Shown one piece after another: positions 9,632-20,052 of a stretch of DNA of 64,000 bases (its first letter is position 1; each line of letters begins with the position of its first letter). The notes under the pieces are model-generated. The model searched no databases and had not been told where the DNA came from. It saw only the letters and a program-made list of their open reading frames with translations. This DNA is from Bradyrhizobium sp. CCBAU 53340 (GTDB taxonomy: Bacteria; Pseudomonadota; Alphaproteobacteria; Rhizobiales; Xanthobacteraceae). The position numbers were made by a program, and so were the translations under genes. The stretch spans positions 7,648,501-7,712,500 of the forward strand of contig NZ_CP030055.1 of the NCBI RefSeq assembly GCF_015291645.1. The letters run 5' to 3'.

Positions 9632-12370
9632 ATGACCATGCAACAGCCGATATCAGTTCCGCCCCCCGACGAAACGCCCGCGCCACAGGCGGAAGCCGCA
9701 TCGCGCGTCACGCCGATGATGGAACAGTACCTCGAGATCAAGGCGGCGCATCAAGGCTTGCTGCTGTTCTACCGGATGGGCGATTTCTACGAGCTGTTCT
9801 TCGAGGACGCCGAGATTGCCTCCAGAACGCTCGGCATCGTGCTGACCAAGCGCGGCAAGCATCAGGGCAACGACATCCCGATGTGCGGCGTGCCGGTCGA
9901 GCGCTCCGAGGATTATCTGCATCGCCTGATCAGCGCCGGCCACCGGGTCGCGGTGTGCGAACAGACCGAGGATCCTGCGGCAGCGAAAGCGCGCGGCAAC
10001 AAGAGCGTCGTCCGCCGCGGCGTGGTGCGGCTGGTGACGCCGGGCACGCTGACCGAGGATACGCTGCTCGATGCGCGCGCCAACAATTACCTGCTGGCGA
10101 TCGCGCGGGCCCGCTCCTCCGCCGGCGGCGACCGCTTCGGGCTCGCCTGGATCGACATCTCGACCGCCGAATTCACCGTGACGGAGGTCTCGGGCGGCGA
10201 ACTCGCCGCGACGCTGGCGCGCATCAACCCGAACGAGGCCATCGTCACCGATGCGCTTTTTGGCGATAACGAGCTCGGGCAGACCTTACGCGAACTGCCG
10301 GCGGTGACGCCGGTGACCCGCGACGTGTTCGATGGCGCCACGGCCGAGAAGCGCCTTTGCGACTACTTTGCCGTCGCGACCATGGACGGGCTGGCGCAGC
10401 TTTCGCGGCTGGAGGCCACGGCTGCGGCCGCCGCCGTCACCTATGTCGACCGCACCCAGGTCGGCAAGCACCCGCCGCTGTCGCCGCCCGCGCGCGAAGC
10501 CTCCGGCGCGACCATGGCGATCGACCCCGCCACGCGCGCCAATCTCGAGCTGACGCGGACCCTCGCCGGCGAACGCCGCGGCTCGCTGCTGGATGCGATC
10601 GACTGCACGGTGACCTCGGCCGGCTCGCGCCTGCTGGCGCAGCGGCTGGCAGCGCCGCTGACCGATGCGCCCGCGATCGCGCGGCGGCTCGATGCCGTCA
10701 GCGCCTTCGTCGCGGATTCGGCGACGCGCGAGGACATCCGCAGCATCCTGCGCGGCGCACCCGACATGTCGCGGGCGCTCGCCCGTCTCTCGGTCGGCCG
10801 CGGCGGACCGCGCGATCTTGCAGGCCTGCGCGATGGCATCATCGCCGCCGACCAGGTGCTGGCGCGGCTCTCCGAGCTCGACCAGCCGCCGCAGGAGATC
10901 GCCGCGGTGATGGCCGCGCTGAAGCGTCCCTCGCGCGAGCTCGCCGCCGAATTTGCCAGCGCGCTCGACGAGCAGCTTCCCTTGATCAAGCGCGACGGCG
11001 GCTTCGTGCGGGCCGGCTATGAGCCTGCGCTCGATGAAGCGCGAAACCTGCGCGATGCCTCGCGTCTCGTCGTGGCCTCGATGCAGGCGCGCTACGCCGA
11101 CGACACCGGCGTCAAGGCGCTCAAGATCCGCCACAACAACGTGCTCGGCTATTTCGTCGAGGTCACCGCGCAGCACGGCGACAAGCTGATGTCGGCGCCG
11201 CTGAACGCGACCTTCATCCATCGCCAGACGCTGGCGGGCCAGGTCCGGTTCACAACGTCGGAGCTCGGCGAGATCGAAGCCAAGATCGCCAATGCCGGCG
11301 ACCGCGCGCTCAATCTCGAGCTCGACATCTTCGAGCGGCTCTGCGCCAAGGCGCTGGAGATCAGCGACGACCTCCGCGCCGCGGCGCAGGGCTTTGCATT
11401 GCTCGACGTTGCGACGTCATTGGCCAAGCTGGCGATCGACGAGAACTATGTGCGGCCGGAGGTCGATGGCTCGCTCGGCTTTGCGATCGAGGCCGGCCGC
11501 CATCCCGTGGTCGAGCAGGCCCTGAAACGCAATGGCGAGCCGTTCATTGCGAACGCCTGCGACCTTTCGCCGGCGCCCGCGCAAAAGTCCGGCCAGCTCT
11601 GGCTGCTGACCGGCCCGAACATGGCGGGTAAGTCGACCTTCCTGCGCCAGAACGCGCTGATTGCGCTACTCGCGCAGATCGGCAGCTTCGTGCCCGCCGC
11701 ACGCGCACGGATCGGCATCATCGACCGCCTGTTCTCGCGCGTCGGGGCCGCCGACGATCTCGCCCGCGGCCGCTCCACCTTCATGGTGGAGATGGTCGAG
11801 ACGGCGGCGATCCTCAACCAGGCCGGCGAACGCGCGCTGGTGATCCTGGACGAGATCGGCCGCGGCACCGCCACCTTCGACGGCCTCTCCATCGCCTGGG
11901 CCGCGATCGAGCACCTGCATGAGAGCAACCGCTGCCGCACGCTATTCGCGACGCATTATCACGAGCTGACCGCGCTTTCCGCCAAGCTGCCGCGCATGTT
12001 CAACGCCACGGTGCGGGTGAAGGAATGGCAGGGCAATGTCGTGTTCCTGCACGAAGTGCTGCCCGGCTCGGCCGATCGTTCCTACGGCATCCAGGTCGCC
12101 AAGCTCGCCGGCCTGCCGCCAGCCGTGATCACCCGCGCCAAATCGGTGCTGGCGAAACTGGAGGCGCAGGACCGCGGCCAGACCGCTCGTGCGCTGGCGG
12201 ACGACCTGCCGCTGTTCGCCGTGCCCTCACGCGCCGCCGCGGAAGCCGCACCGCCGAGCGAGGCCGAGCTGCTGATGGAAGCCGTGAAGGCGCTGCATCC
12301 GGACGAGATGTCGCCGCGCGAGGCGCTCGATGCACTGTACGCGTTGAAGGCCAAGCTGCCGAAGCAGTGA
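9632..12370 (+). CDS. mutS: DNA mismatch repair ATPase MutS
   Basis: Recognises mismatches and small loops and recruits MutL. At 912 residues it has all MutS domains: the mismatch-contacting Phe-X-Glu motif in [11 protein letters not shown] (Phe52, Glu54), the connector and lever domains, Walker [10 protein letters not shown] at about 661-669, Walker [16 protein letters not shown] and the signature [11 protein letters not shown] 9632 ([12 protein letters not shown]) is used; a second ATG two codons later is possible. It is monocistronic, divergent from pcaF, and followed by palindromic repeat B1 before a convergent gene. Confidence 0.98.
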   Translation: MTMQQPISVPPPDETPAPQAEAASRVTPMMEQYLEIKAAHQGLLLFYRMGDFYELFFEDAEIASRTLGIVLTKRGKHQGNDIPMCGVPVERSEDYLHRLISAGHRVAVCEQTEDPAAAKARGNKSVVRRGVVRLVTPGTLTEDTLLDARANNYLLAIARARSSAGGDRFGLAWIDISTAEFTVTEVSGGELAATLARINPNEAIVTDALFGDNELGQTLRELPAVTPVTRDVFDGATAEKRLCDYFAVATMDGLAQLSRLEATAAAAAVTYVDRTQVGKHPPLSPPAREASGATMAIDPATRANLELTRTLAGERRGSLLDAIDCTVTSAGSRLLAQRLAAPLTDAPAIARRLDAVSAFVADSATREDIRSILRGAPDMSRALARLSVGRGGPRDLAGLRDGIIAADQVLARLSELDQPPQEIAAVMAALKRPSRELAAEFASALDEQLPLIKRDGGFVRAGYEPALDEARNLRDASRLVVASMQARYADDTGVKALKIRHNNVLGYFVEVTAQHGDKLMSAPLNATFIHRQTLAGQVRFTTSELGEIEAKIANAGDRALNLELDIFERLCAKALEISDDLRAAAQGFALLDVATSLAKLAIDENYVRPEVDGSLGFAIEAGRHPVVEQALKRNGEPFIANACDLSPAPAQKSGQLWLLTGPNMAGKSTFLRQNALIALLAQIGSFVPAARARIGIIDRLFSRVGAADDLARGRSTFMVEMVETAAILNQAGERALVILDEIGRGTATFDGLSIAWAAIEHLHESNRCRTLFATHYHELTALSAKLPRMFNATVRVKEWQGNVVFLHEVLPGSADRSYGIQVAKLAGLPPAVITRAKSVLAKLEAQDRGQTARALADDLPLFAVPSRAAAEAAPPSEAELLMEAVKALHPDEMSPREALDALYALKAKLPKQ

Positions 12371-12377
12371 CAGCGCC

Positions 12378-12477
12378 GTAGGGTGGGCAAAGCGAAAGCG
12401 TGCCCACGCTTGGCAGCCGAGATCGCAAAGAGACGGTGGGCACGGCGCGCGAGGTGCGCGCCTTTGCCCACCCTGCG
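12378..12477. repeat. Family B repeat (GTAGGGTGGGCAAAG), copy B1
   Basis: Outer arms GTAGGGTGGGCAAAG and CTTTGCCCACCCTGCG, with inner TGCCCACGC/GGTGGGCACGG inversions. It occupies the gap between the convergent mutS and chemoreceptor genes, a natural bidirectional terminator position. A second copy is at 43126-43229. Confidence 0.85.
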
Positions 12478-12494
12478 ATTCCTGCGCGCTTGTC

Positions 12495-14171
12495 CTACGC
12501 CCTCGCCGCCATCGCGGCCGCTTCCGCGGCGGCGCGCTGCATGCTGGTCGACATCTCGTTCGTCACCGTGCTCTGCTCTTCGATCGCCGCGGCGGTCGAG
12601 GTGACGTATTCGCTGACGTTGTTGATTGCCTGCTTGATCGAGCCGAGCGCGCTGACGACATCGCCCGAGATGCCGTTGAGACTGCCGATCTCCTGACCGA
12701 TCTTGTCGGTAGCCTGCTTGGCCTGGTTGGCGAGGCTCTTCACTTCGGAAGCCACCACGGCAAAGCCGCGGCCGGCCTCACCGGCGCGGGCGGATTCGAT
12801 CGTGGCGTTCAACGCCAAGAGATTGATCTGGCCGGTGATGCTGTTGATCATCTCGACGATGCCGCTCATCGCCTGCGCGGCTTCGGTGAGGCGCTGGGCC
12901 TGGGCGTCGGCAGCGGCGACCTGGTCCACGGCGCTCATCGCGGTCTCGCGCGACTTCGTCATGGCCTCGGAGATCTCCCGCACCGAGGCGTTGAGCTCTT
13001 CCGAACCGGCGGCGACCGATTCCATCATGCCGCGGACGCGCTCGTTGCCCATGCGAACCAGCACCTGCTTGGTGGTGTCGGTGGCATATTTCACGACCTT
13101 GAACGGCTTGCCGTTGAGATCGAAGATCGGGTTGTAGGAGGCCTGGATGTAGACTTCCTTGCCGCCCTTGCCGATGCGCTTGTACTCCCCCGCCTGGTAC
13201 TGGCCGCGGTTGAGCGCGGCCCAGAACTCGCGATAAGCGGCGCCGTCGCGGTCGCTGGGCTCGACGAACATGCTGTGATGCTTGCCCTTGATCTCGGCGA
13301 GCGAGTAGCCGAGCGCGGCGAGGAAGTTCGCGTTGGCGGTGATGATCGTGCCGTCCATGTTGAATTCGATCACGGCCTGTGCCTTGTCGATGGCCTGAAG
13401 CTGGCCGGCGCTGTCGGCGTTCTTCAGCTTTTCCGCGGTAATGTCCGTTGCATATTTGACGACGCCGAAAGGCTTGCCTTTCTCGTCGAGCAGCGGATTG
13501 TAGGAAGCGAGAATCCAGACCTCGCGGCCGCCCTTGCCGATCCGCTTGAACTCGCCGGCCTGGTATTCGCCGCGGTTGAGCTTGGCCCAGAACTCGCGAT
13601 AGGCGACGCCATCACGCTCGGCGGGGGTCATGAACATGCTGTGATGCTTGCCCTGGATCTCGGCGAGAGAATAGCCCAGTGCCTTGCAGAAATTCTCGTT
13701 GGCTGTGACGATGGTGCCGTCGAGCTTGAACTCGATCACGGCCTGGGCACGGCTGTTGGCGGCGATCTTCGAAGCGTCCGTCATGCTCCGGATCTTCTTC
13801 TCGGTGATATCGGTCGCGATCTTGGCGACCATCACCGCCTTGCCGTTGCCGTCGAGCACCGGATTGTACGATGCTTCGATCCAGATCTCGTGGCCATCCT
13901 TCGCGATTCGCTTGAACTCGCGCGCCTGGTACTCTCCACGGTTGAGTGCAGACCAGAACGCCTTGTACTCGGCGGTGTCGCGCTGGTCGGCCGGCACGAA
14001 CATGGAGTGATGCTTGCCCTGGATTTCGTCGAGCCGATAGCCGAGGGCATCGAGGAAATTCTTGTTGGCCGTGATGATGGTCCCATCAAGATTGAATTCG
14101 ATCATCGCCTGCGAACGGCCGATGGCATCGAGCCGCGCCTGTGCATCACTCTGGGACTTGCGACCGAACAT
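12495..14171 (-). CDS. Soluble chemoreceptor with three tandem PAS domains
   Basis: A cytoplasmic MCP-like transducer of 558 residues with no membrane helix. Three consecutive PAS-PAC units (roughly 8-128, 135-255, 258-375) are strongly alike; each has an AxIEFxxDGTIxTANxNF start, a GKHHSMF turn and a YQAxEFKRI-type end, so they arose by internal duplication. The C-terminal part is a short signalling hairpin ([19 protein letters not shown]). ATG 14171 ([10 protein letters not shown]) is preceded by GAGGAG at good spacing, which rules out the longer frame to 14255. Such proteins usually sense redox state or cytoplasmic ligands; a cofactor is not obvious. Confidence 0.9.
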   Translation of the reverse strand: MFGRKSQSDAQARLDAIGRSQAMIEFNLDGTIITANKNFLDALGYRLDEIQGKHHSMFVPADQRDTAEYKAFWSALNRGEYQAREFKRIAKDGHEIWIEASYNPVLDGNGKAVMVAKIATDITEKKIRSMTDASKIAANSRAQAVIEFKLDGTIVTANENFCKALGYSLAEIQGKHHSMFMTPAERDGVAYREFWAKLNRGEYQAGEFKRIGKGGREVWILASYNPLLDEKGKPFGVVKYATDITAEKLKNADSAGQLQAIDKAQAVIEFNMDGTIITANANFLAALGYSLAEIKGKHHSMFVEPSDRDGAAYREFWAALNRGQYQAGEYKRIGKGGKEVYIQASYNPIFDLNGKPFKVVKYATDTTKQVLVRMGNERVRGMMESVAAGSEELNASVREISEAMTKSRETAMSAVDQVAAADAQAQRLTEAAQAMSGIVEMINSITGQINLLALNATIESARAGEAGRGFAVVASEVKSLANQAKQATDKIGQEIGSLNGISGDVVSALGSIKQAINNVSEYVTSTAAAIEEQSTVTNEMSTSMQRAAAEAAAMAARA

Positions 14172-14416
14172 CCAAACGTCTCCTCGATGAAGAATGGCTT
14201 TGCATGACCCAGGAAGCGTAGCCCGCGCGCTCAAAAATTGCGGCTCGCTCGTCACTCGGTTGTCGTGGAACTCCAGCCCAACGTGGGCCGCCTCGACAGC
14301 TCACGAGTACATTTACGGACAAGGCTCAAAGATTAAATTAACGACGCTATCGAAATCGCGCAGCCGAGCACCGCAGAACTACCTGCCCATCCCCGCAAAA
14401 TTTCCGTGCGGAACAC

Positions 14417-15217
14417 TTACGCATCGACGCGCCGTCGTCGGCGCCCACTCCACCACAGCGTCAAGTTCCACGTCACGCAGGTTGCAAGCGCCAGAAAAAG
14501 ACCAATCACCGATCCAAATTTCACGACTGCAACGTGCATCACCGCAATCGCCATTCCGAAACCGAGCAGACCCCAGGCGGAATTGGCGAGCACTGCGGCG
14601 GTCGGAGGACCGCCGATGCGCGGATGCAGGATCACCATCATGCTGGAGAACACCACCGGATAGAGCGCGATGATGCCGCTGATCCTCGGACCGACCCAAC
14701 CCGATGTCGAGACGACGATGGCGACGAGAGTCGCAACCAGCGAGGCCCGCATCGGAATGTCGTACCAGCGGCGCGTCACCAGCGGCATCTTCACGTGGCG
14801 GTAGCCCGCGAGCAGCGGAATGCAGATGCCGAACGCGATGAAGTTCGCTGCGAGACCGGCAGTCAGGGTCCACTCGAACATGCGGATAACCGATGCCATC
14901 GCGATCCAGACCGCGACCGCGCTACCGCAACTCACGACGAGACTATGGCGCTGCGCCAGCACGACATAGGTGAGGCCCATGAAGATCGTCGCGGCGTTGA
15001 CCGGAAGGCTCGACAGCGCGCCTTGCGCGATGAAGGCCGCATCATGGTCGATGGCGAGGAAGACGTAGGAAGGACCGGCGGAAACCGGCAGCGTCGCCAC
15101 CAGCGCACCGGTCACCGGCCCCGAGCGCTCGGTGATAACGGAGGCCGATACGACGAACGCCGCGGCGATCGCCATGCGCAGGAGGAGAAAGAGGAGGAAG
15201 TGGAGGTCGAGGGACAT
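14417..15217 (-). CDS. Predicted multi-spanning membrane protein of unknown function
   Basis: About 266 residues with roughly eight hydrophobic segments, for example FLLFLLLRMAIAAAFVVSASV near the start and GLLGFGMAIAVMHVAVV near the end, and a basic C-terminal tail (RRRRRVDA). I do not recognise a named family. Start 15217 (MSLDLHFLLF) is preferred: the longer frames to 15229 and 15298 begin inside repeat A3, so they are translation artefacts of the palindrome. It is transcribed alone on the minus strand, upstream of the triple-PAS chemoreceptor and separated from it by about 245 bases in which I see no gene. Confidence 0.65.
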   Translation of the reverse strand: MSLDLHFLLFLLLRMAIAAAFVVSASVITERSGPVTGALVATLPVSAGPSYVFLAIDHDAAFIAQGALSSLPVNAATIFMGLTYVVLAQRHSLVVSCGSAVAVWIAMASVIRMFEWTLTAGLAANFIAFGICIPLLAGYRHVKMPLVTRRWYDIPMRASLVATLVAIVVSTSGWVGPRISGIIALYPVVFSSMMVILHPRIGGPPTAAVLANSAWGLLGFGMAIAVMHVAVVKFGSVIGLFLALATCVTWNLTLWWSGRRRRRVDA

Positions 15218-15224
15218 TCTGTCT

Positions 15225-15355
15225 GTCATTCCGGGGCGCGCGAAGCGCGAGCCCGGAATCCATAACCACAGGCAGTCGTGGTTTAAGAGCTGGAGCACGA
15301 CCGTCCGAGATCAGGACGGCCTGGGGTTATGGGTTCCCGCCTACGCGGGAACGAC
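15225..15355. repeat. Family A repeat, hybrid copy A3
   Basis: The left arm is the ATTCCGGG variant (GTCATTCCGGGGCGC ... CCCGGAATCCATAACCACAGG-like) while the right arm is a shorter GGGTTCCCGC/GCGGGAACGAC form. Mixed arms suggest recombination between sub-types. Confidence 0.8.
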
Positions 15356-15384
15356 ACCGATCGTGGAGTGGCTGCTTTCACCCC

Positions 15385-15894
15385 TCACATCCGCTGCATC
15401 GACACCGAAACCTTCGGGCCGTTCTTGATGGTCTGATAGACCACGCAGTAGCGCTCGGTGAGCTTGAGCAGGAGATCGAGCTTGTCCTGGGCTGCGTCGG
15501 TGTCGACCTCGAAGCGCAGGCGGATCTCGGCGAAGCCGACCGGCGTTTCCTTGTCGATGCCGAGCGTACCGCGAAAATCGAGATCACCCTCGGCATAGAC
15601 GTTGCTAGTTTTGAGCGGCACCTCGATTGCGGTCGCCACCGATTTCAGCGTGACGCCGGCACAGGCGACCAGCGCCTCGAGCAGCATGTCGCCGGAGCAG
15701 AGTTCGAGGCCGGAGCCGCCGGTCGCGGGATGGAGACCTGCGACGGCGAGCGCGCGACCGGTCTCGAGCTTGCAGGCGATGCCGTCGCTGTCGGTCGAGC
15801 CCTTGGCCTTCAGCGTGATCAGCGCGGCTTTGGGATCGGTCTTGTAGCGCTCCTTGATCGGGGCCTGCATCTGGCGCAGCTCTGCGGCGTCCAT
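15385..15894 (-). CDS. OsmC-family peroxiredoxin-like protein
   Basis: A 169-residue OsmC/Ohr-fold thiol peroxidase-like protein. The two conserved cysteines are visible in LLEALVACAGVTL and in RYCVVYQTIKNGPKV. OsmC and Ohr proteins reduce organic hydroperoxides with lipoyl or other thiol donors; this branch with an N-terminal helical extension is a general OsmC family member, not Ohr proper. ATG 15894 (MDAAELRQM) follows GGGAGAG. It is monocistronic, with repeat A3 downstream. Confidence 0.85.
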   Translation of the reverse strand: MDAAELRQMQAPIKERYKTDPKAALITLKAKGSTDSDGIACKLETGRALAVAGLHPATGGSGLELCSGDMLLEALVACAGVTLKSVATAIEVPLKTSNVYAEGDLDFRGTLGIDKETPVGFAEIRLRFEVDTDAAQDKLDLLLKLTERYCVVYQTIKNGPKVSVSMQRM

Positions 15895-16487
15895 CTTGTT
15901 TCTCTCCCGGGACAATTGCTCCTCGATGTACCGGCCCAGAGAGAAATTGTCACCACCACATGGCCTGACCGGGACCCAGGGTTGCGTTCCTGTCAGGCAC
16001 GTTGCGGTCCAGCGAACGGTCGAGTGACGTCAGCACACTTCATTTGAAAGTCTCGAACACAGCGGCGCGTTGCAGTCGCGCGGCCGGCCAGCATCACATG
16101 TTACGGGAATTGGGAGTGACCGCCTTCGCGCCAAACGACGCCCTGTGGTCATGGCCCGGGCTCGCTTCGCGCCCCCGGGGACGACAGCGGAGTTTGTCGC
16201 ACGCTTGCCGAACCAATTCGTCGGCAGCGGGGGTTGGTCGTCGATCAGGGCATCCAGCGTCGCCTTCACGTCGACCTTGGCGTCGATGCCCCCGGCTTGC
16301 CCATGCGCTCCCCTCAAAAATTTCATTGTTCTTCAATGAGTTATATCTAGAAATCGGCGAGAAAGCCTACCCTTGAACCGGCCGGCCGAGAACAGATTTG
16401 CCCAAAGCCGTCGCTTTTCAGCACAGAACGACTATTGCCCGAGAATGGCTGATGACAGCGCCTGCCACCTCTTATATCCGGTGAGAC
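15895..16487. other. Gene-free interval with half of a family A repeat and a possible gene remnant
   Basis: Nearly 600 bases between OsmC and glnD. Bases 16141-16190 match only the right arm of family A (CCCTGTGGTCATGG ... GGGGACGACAG), so this copy (A4) is a half element. On the minus strand, 16200-16326 could encode a short run such as DVKATLDALIDDQPPLPTNWF that joins the repeat in frame; it resembles a truncated coding remnant, but I cannot assign it. The last 100 bases carry the glnD leader. Confidence 0.5.
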
Positions 16488-19277
16488 ATGGACAGCGTTG
16501 CGACCGGGCATAAGCCAGAGGTGGATGATCGCTTCGACACCGCGCGGATTACCGCCGCGGTCGACGCGCTTGCGGAGAAGCATCAGGGCCGCGAGGACGC
16601 GTTCCGCACCGCCGTGGCTCAACTGCTCAAGGCCGAGCTGATCGCCGCACGCGCCGCCGCGCAGGCGATCCTGCTGAAGGACCGTCACGGTCGCCGCTGC
16701 GCCGAGCGGCTGTGCCACGTGCAGGACGAGATCATCCGCATCCTCTATTCGGCCGCGACCCGCCACCTCTATCGCTCGCCGATCCCGAGCGGCGCCGAGC
16801 GCATGGCGGTGGTGGCGACCGGCGGCTATGGCCGTGGCCTGATGGCGCCCGAATCCGACATCGATCTGCTCTTCATCCTGCCTTACAAGCAGACCGCCTG
16901 GGGCGAGCAGGTCGCCGAAGCCATTCTCTATTGCCTCTGGGACATGGGGCTGAAGGTCGGGCATGCCACGCGCTCGGTCGACGAATCGATCCGACAGGCG
17001 CGCGGTGACATGACCATCCGCACCGCGATCCTGGAGACGCGCTTCCTCACCGGCGACCAGCCGCTCTATAACGAGCTGGTCGAGCGGTTCGACAAGGAGG
17101 TGGTGCAGGGCACGGCCTCCGAGTTCGTCACGGCCAAGCTCGCCGAGCGCGAAGAACGCCATCGCCGCGGCGGACAGTCGCGCTATCTGGTCGAGCCCAA
17201 CGTCAAGGACGGCAAGGGCGCGCTACGCGACCTGCACACGCTGTTCTGGATCGCCAAATACGTCTACCGCGTCCGCGACACCGACGAGCTGGTCGAGCGC
17301 GGCGTGTTCGATGCGCAGGAATACCGCAGCTTCCGCCGCTGCGCCGATTTCCTCTGGTCGGTGCGCTGCAATCTGCATTTCTACTGCGGCCGCGCCGAGG
17401 AGCGTCTTTCCTTCGACCTTCAGCGTGAGATCGCGGTCCGGCTCGGCTACACCTCGCATCCCGGCATGCAGGACGTCGAGCGATTCATGAAGCACTACTT
17501 CCTGGTCGCCAAGGAGGTCGGCAACCTCACCGCCATCCTCTGCGCCAAGCTCGAAGATCAGCAGGCCAAGCCCGCACCGGTGCTGAGCCGGGTGATGGCG
17601 CGCCTGCGCCCGACCGCCGTGAAGCGGCGGGTCCCCGACAGCGACGACTTCATCGTCGACAACAACCGCATCAACGTCGCCGCTCCCGACGTCTTCAAGC
17701 ACGATCCGGTCAATCTGATCCGCATCTTCCGCCTGGCGCAGAAGAACAACCTCGCCTTCCACCCGGACGCGATGCGCGACGTGACGCGCTCGCTCGGCCT
17801 GATCAACGCGCAGATGCGCGAGAATCCCGAGGCCAACCGGCTGTTCATGGAGATCCTGACCTCCGACAACGCCGAGATCGTGCTGCGGCGGATGAACGAA
17901 ACAGGCGTGCTCGGTCATTTCATCCGCGCCTTCGGCAAGATCGTCTCGATGATGCAGTTCAACATGTATCATCACTACACCGTCGACGAGCATCTGATCC
18001 GCTGCGTCGGCTTCCTCCAGGACATCGAACGCGGCGGCATCGAGGAGTTCGCGCTCGCCAGCGACCTGATGCGCAAGATCCGGCCCGAGCACCGCGCGGT
18101 GATCTACATCACGACGCTGTTGCACGACATCGCCAAGGGACGGCCGGAGGACCACTCGATCGCCGGCGCCAAGGTGGCGCGTCGGCTCTGCCCGCGGCTC
18201 GGCTTCAGTGCGGCCGACACCGAGCTCATCGCCTGGCTGATCGAGGAGCATCTGACGATGTCCACGGTGGCGCAGTCGCGCGACCTGTCCGACCGCAAGA
18301 CCATCGAGAATTTCGCCGCCGTGGTGCAGTCGGTCGAGCAGATGAAGCTGCTCACCATCCTCACCACCGCCGACATCCGTGGCGTCGGTCCGGGCGTGTG
18401 GAACGGCTGGAAGGCACAGCTCCTGCGCTCGCTCTATTATGAGACCGAGCCGGTGCTGACCGGCGGCTTTTCGGAGGTCGATCGCGGCAAGCGCCTCATC
18501 GCCGCACACGCCGAATTCCGCATGGCCTTCGCCGAATGGCCGGCCGACGAGCTCGATGCCTATATCGGCCGGCACTATCCGGCTTACTGGCTCAAGGTCG
18601 AGCTGCCGCGCAAGATCCGCCATGCCCGCTTTGTGCGGTCCAGCGAGCAGGCCGGCCACAAGCTTGCGATCAATGTCGGCTTCGACGAGGTGCGCGGTGT
18701 CACCGAATTGACGATCTTCGCCGCCGACCATCCCTGGCTGCTGTCGATCATCGCCGGCGCCTGCGCCTCGGCCGGCGCCAACATCGTCGACGCGCAGATC
18801 TACACCACGACCGACGGCCGCGCGCTGGATACGATCTCGATCTCGCGGGAATACGATCGCGACGAGGACGAGGGTCGGCGTGCCACGCGCATCGGCGAGA
18901 TGATCGAGGACGTGCTGGAAGGCAAGCTGCGTCTGCCGGAAGTCGTGGCGCGGCGCACCGTGCGTAGCAAGGCGAAGCCGTTCGTGATCGAGCCTGAGGT
19001 GACCATCAACAACCAGTGGTCCGACCGCTACACCGTGATCGAGGTGTCCGGCCTCGACCGCCCCGGCCTGCTCTACGAGCTGACCACCGCGATCTCCAAG
19101 CTCAACCTCAACATCGCCTCGGCCCATGTCGCGACCTTCGGCGAGCGCGCCCGCGACGTGTTCTACGTTACCGACCTGCTCGGCGCACAGATCAACGCCC
19201 CGACCCGCCAGGCCGCGATCAAGAGCGCGCTGACCCATGTGATGGCCGGCGACAAAGCGGTGCAGCCGGCGGCGTGA
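16488..19277 (+). CDS. glnD: Bifunctional PII uridylyltransferase / uridylyl-removing enzyme
   Basis: Central nitrogen sensor that uridylylates PII proteins (GlnB/GlnK) under nitrogen limitation and removes UMP when glutamine is high. Its 929 residues show the complete architecture: nucleotidyltransferase motif GGYGRGLMAPESDIDLLF (about 112-129, with metal ligands Asp124 and Asp126), the GlnD linker region, an HD domain (LLHDIAKGRPEDH, about 543-555) for the removing activity, and two C-terminal ACT domains (about 720-800 and 840-915) that bind glutamine. It is monocistronic, with GGTGAG before the ATG. Confidence 0.98.
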   Translation: MDSVATGHKPEVDDRFDTARITAAVDALAEKHQGREDAFRTAVAQLLKAELIAARAAAQAILLKDRHGRRCAERLCHVQDEIIRILYSAATRHLYRSPIPSGAERMAVVATGGYGRGLMAPESDIDLLFILPYKQTAWGEQVAEAILYCLWDMGLKVGHATRSVDESIRQARGDMTIRTAILETRFLTGDQPLYNELVERFDKEVVQGTASEFVTAKLAEREERHRRGGQSRYLVEPNVKDGKGALRDLHTLFWIAKYVYRVRDTDELVERGVFDAQEYRSFRRCADFLWSVRCNLHFYCGRAEERLSFDLQREIAVRLGYTSHPGMQDVERFMKHYFLVAKEVGNLTAILCAKLEDQQAKPAPVLSRVMARLRPTAVKRRVPDSDDFIVDNNRINVAAPDVFKHDPVNLIRIFRLAQKNNLAFHPDAMRDVTRSLGLINAQMRENPEANRLFMEILTSDNAEIVLRRMNETGVLGHFIRAFGKIVSMMQFNMYHHYTVDEHLIRCVGFLQDIERGGIEEFALASDLMRKIRPEHRAVIYITTLLHDIAKGRPEDHSIAGAKVARRLCPRLGFSAADTELIAWLIEEHLTMSTVAQSRDLSDRKTIENFAAVVQSVEQMKLLTILTTADIRGVGPGVWNGWKAQLLRSLYYETEPVLTGGFSEVDRGKRLIAAHAEFRMAFAEWPADELDAYIGRHYPAYWLKVELPRKIRHARFVRSSEQAGHKLAINVGFDEVRGVTELTIFAADHPWLLSIIAGACASAGANIVDAQIYTTTDGRALDTISISREYDRDEDEGRRATRIGEMIEDVLEGKLRLPEVVARRTVRSKAKPFVIEPEVTINNQWSDRYTVIEVSGLDRPGLLYELTTAISKLNLNIASAHVATFGERARDVFYVTDLLGAQINAPTRQAAIKSALTHVMAGDKAVQPAA

Positions 19278-19305
19278 GGCGAGCGGGGCGAATCTCTCTT
19301 CACTC

Positions 19306-19404
19306 GTCATTCCGGGGCGCCGCGAAGCGGCGAGCCCGGAATCCATATCCACCAGCCGGGGTTATGGATTCCGGGCCTGGCCCTTCGGGCTATCCCGGAA
19401 TGAC
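19306..19404. repeat. Family A repeat, short variant, copy A5
   Basis: GTCATTCCGGGGCGCC ... GAGCCCGGAATCC then GGTTATGGATTCCGGG ... TCCCGGAATGAC. It is nearly identical in layout to A2 and lies between the convergent glnD and alkyltransferase genes. Confidence 0.85.
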
Positions 19405-19429
19405 GATTGGAGAGATCGGCGCCATCGCT

Positions 19430-19960
19430 TCAAACCTCCACCCCCTCGTGCCGCAACAGCCACCTCTTTCGCTCCAGCCCGCCGCCATATTTCACCAGCG
19501 AGCCGTCGGCGCCGATCAGGCGGTGGCACGGCAGCACCACGCTGATCGGGTTCGAGCCGTTGGCGTGGCCGACGGCTCTGATGGCCTTGGGCATAGCGAT
19601 CCTGGCGGCCAGCGCGCCGTAACTCATGGTGGTGCCGGCCGGGATTTTTGCCAGCGCGGTCCAGACCTTTTGCTGGAATGGCGTGCCGGCAATGCGCCAT
19701 TCGATTCGCGCGAGCTGGCCGAGATCGCCCTCGAAATAGGCTGACAGCGCGGTCTTCATCGCAGTCGGCGCGGGCCGGTCGACCAGATCCACCGCGACGT
19801 AATGCAGGCGCAACAGCTCGCGCATCCGATGCTCGTAATCGTTCCAATCGAGCGCGCGCAAATGGCCTTCGGCGTCAATGACGAGTAGCGCGATCCCGAT
19901 TGGCGTCGCCAGCCGATCGAGGCCGAAGCGTTCAGGAGTCCTGGTTGATCGAGCGGGCAT
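19430..19960 (-). CDS. Methylated-DNA--protein-cysteine methyltransferase (Ogt/AdaB type)
   Basis: Suicide repair protein that moves methyl groups from O6-methylguanine to its own cysteine. The active site IPCHR-type motif appears as LPCHRLIG, preceded by the helix-turn-helix segment TTMSYGALAARIAMPKAIRAVGHANGSNP. At 176 residues it has the single-domain Ogt length. ATG 19960 (MPARSTRTPER) follows AAAGGTG at a spacing of 6 and is preferred over the GTG at 19993. It is divergent from the DUF1304 gene. Confidence 0.93.
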   Translation of the reverse strand: MPARSTRTPERFGLDRLATPIGIALLVIDAEGHLRALDWNDYEHRMRELLRLHYVAVDLVDRPAPTAMKTALSAYFEGDLGQLARIEWRIAGTPFQQKVWTALAKIPAGTTMSYGALAARIAMPKAIRAVGHANGSNPISVVLPCHRLIGADGSLVKYGGGLERKRWLLRHEGVEV

Positions 19961-20052
19961 TGCGGCACCTTTGCATCGAAACACGCTTCGCACTTGCCAT
20001 GCGGGCCGTGCTAACGTCCACCCGAAAGCTGACGCTTTTGGGGGAGCTCAAC

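Noticed and set aside
17223..19352. A 709-codon minus-strand frame opposite glnD
   Set aside because: Its composition is typical of antisense of a GC-rich gene, without domains; glnD is complete on the other strand.
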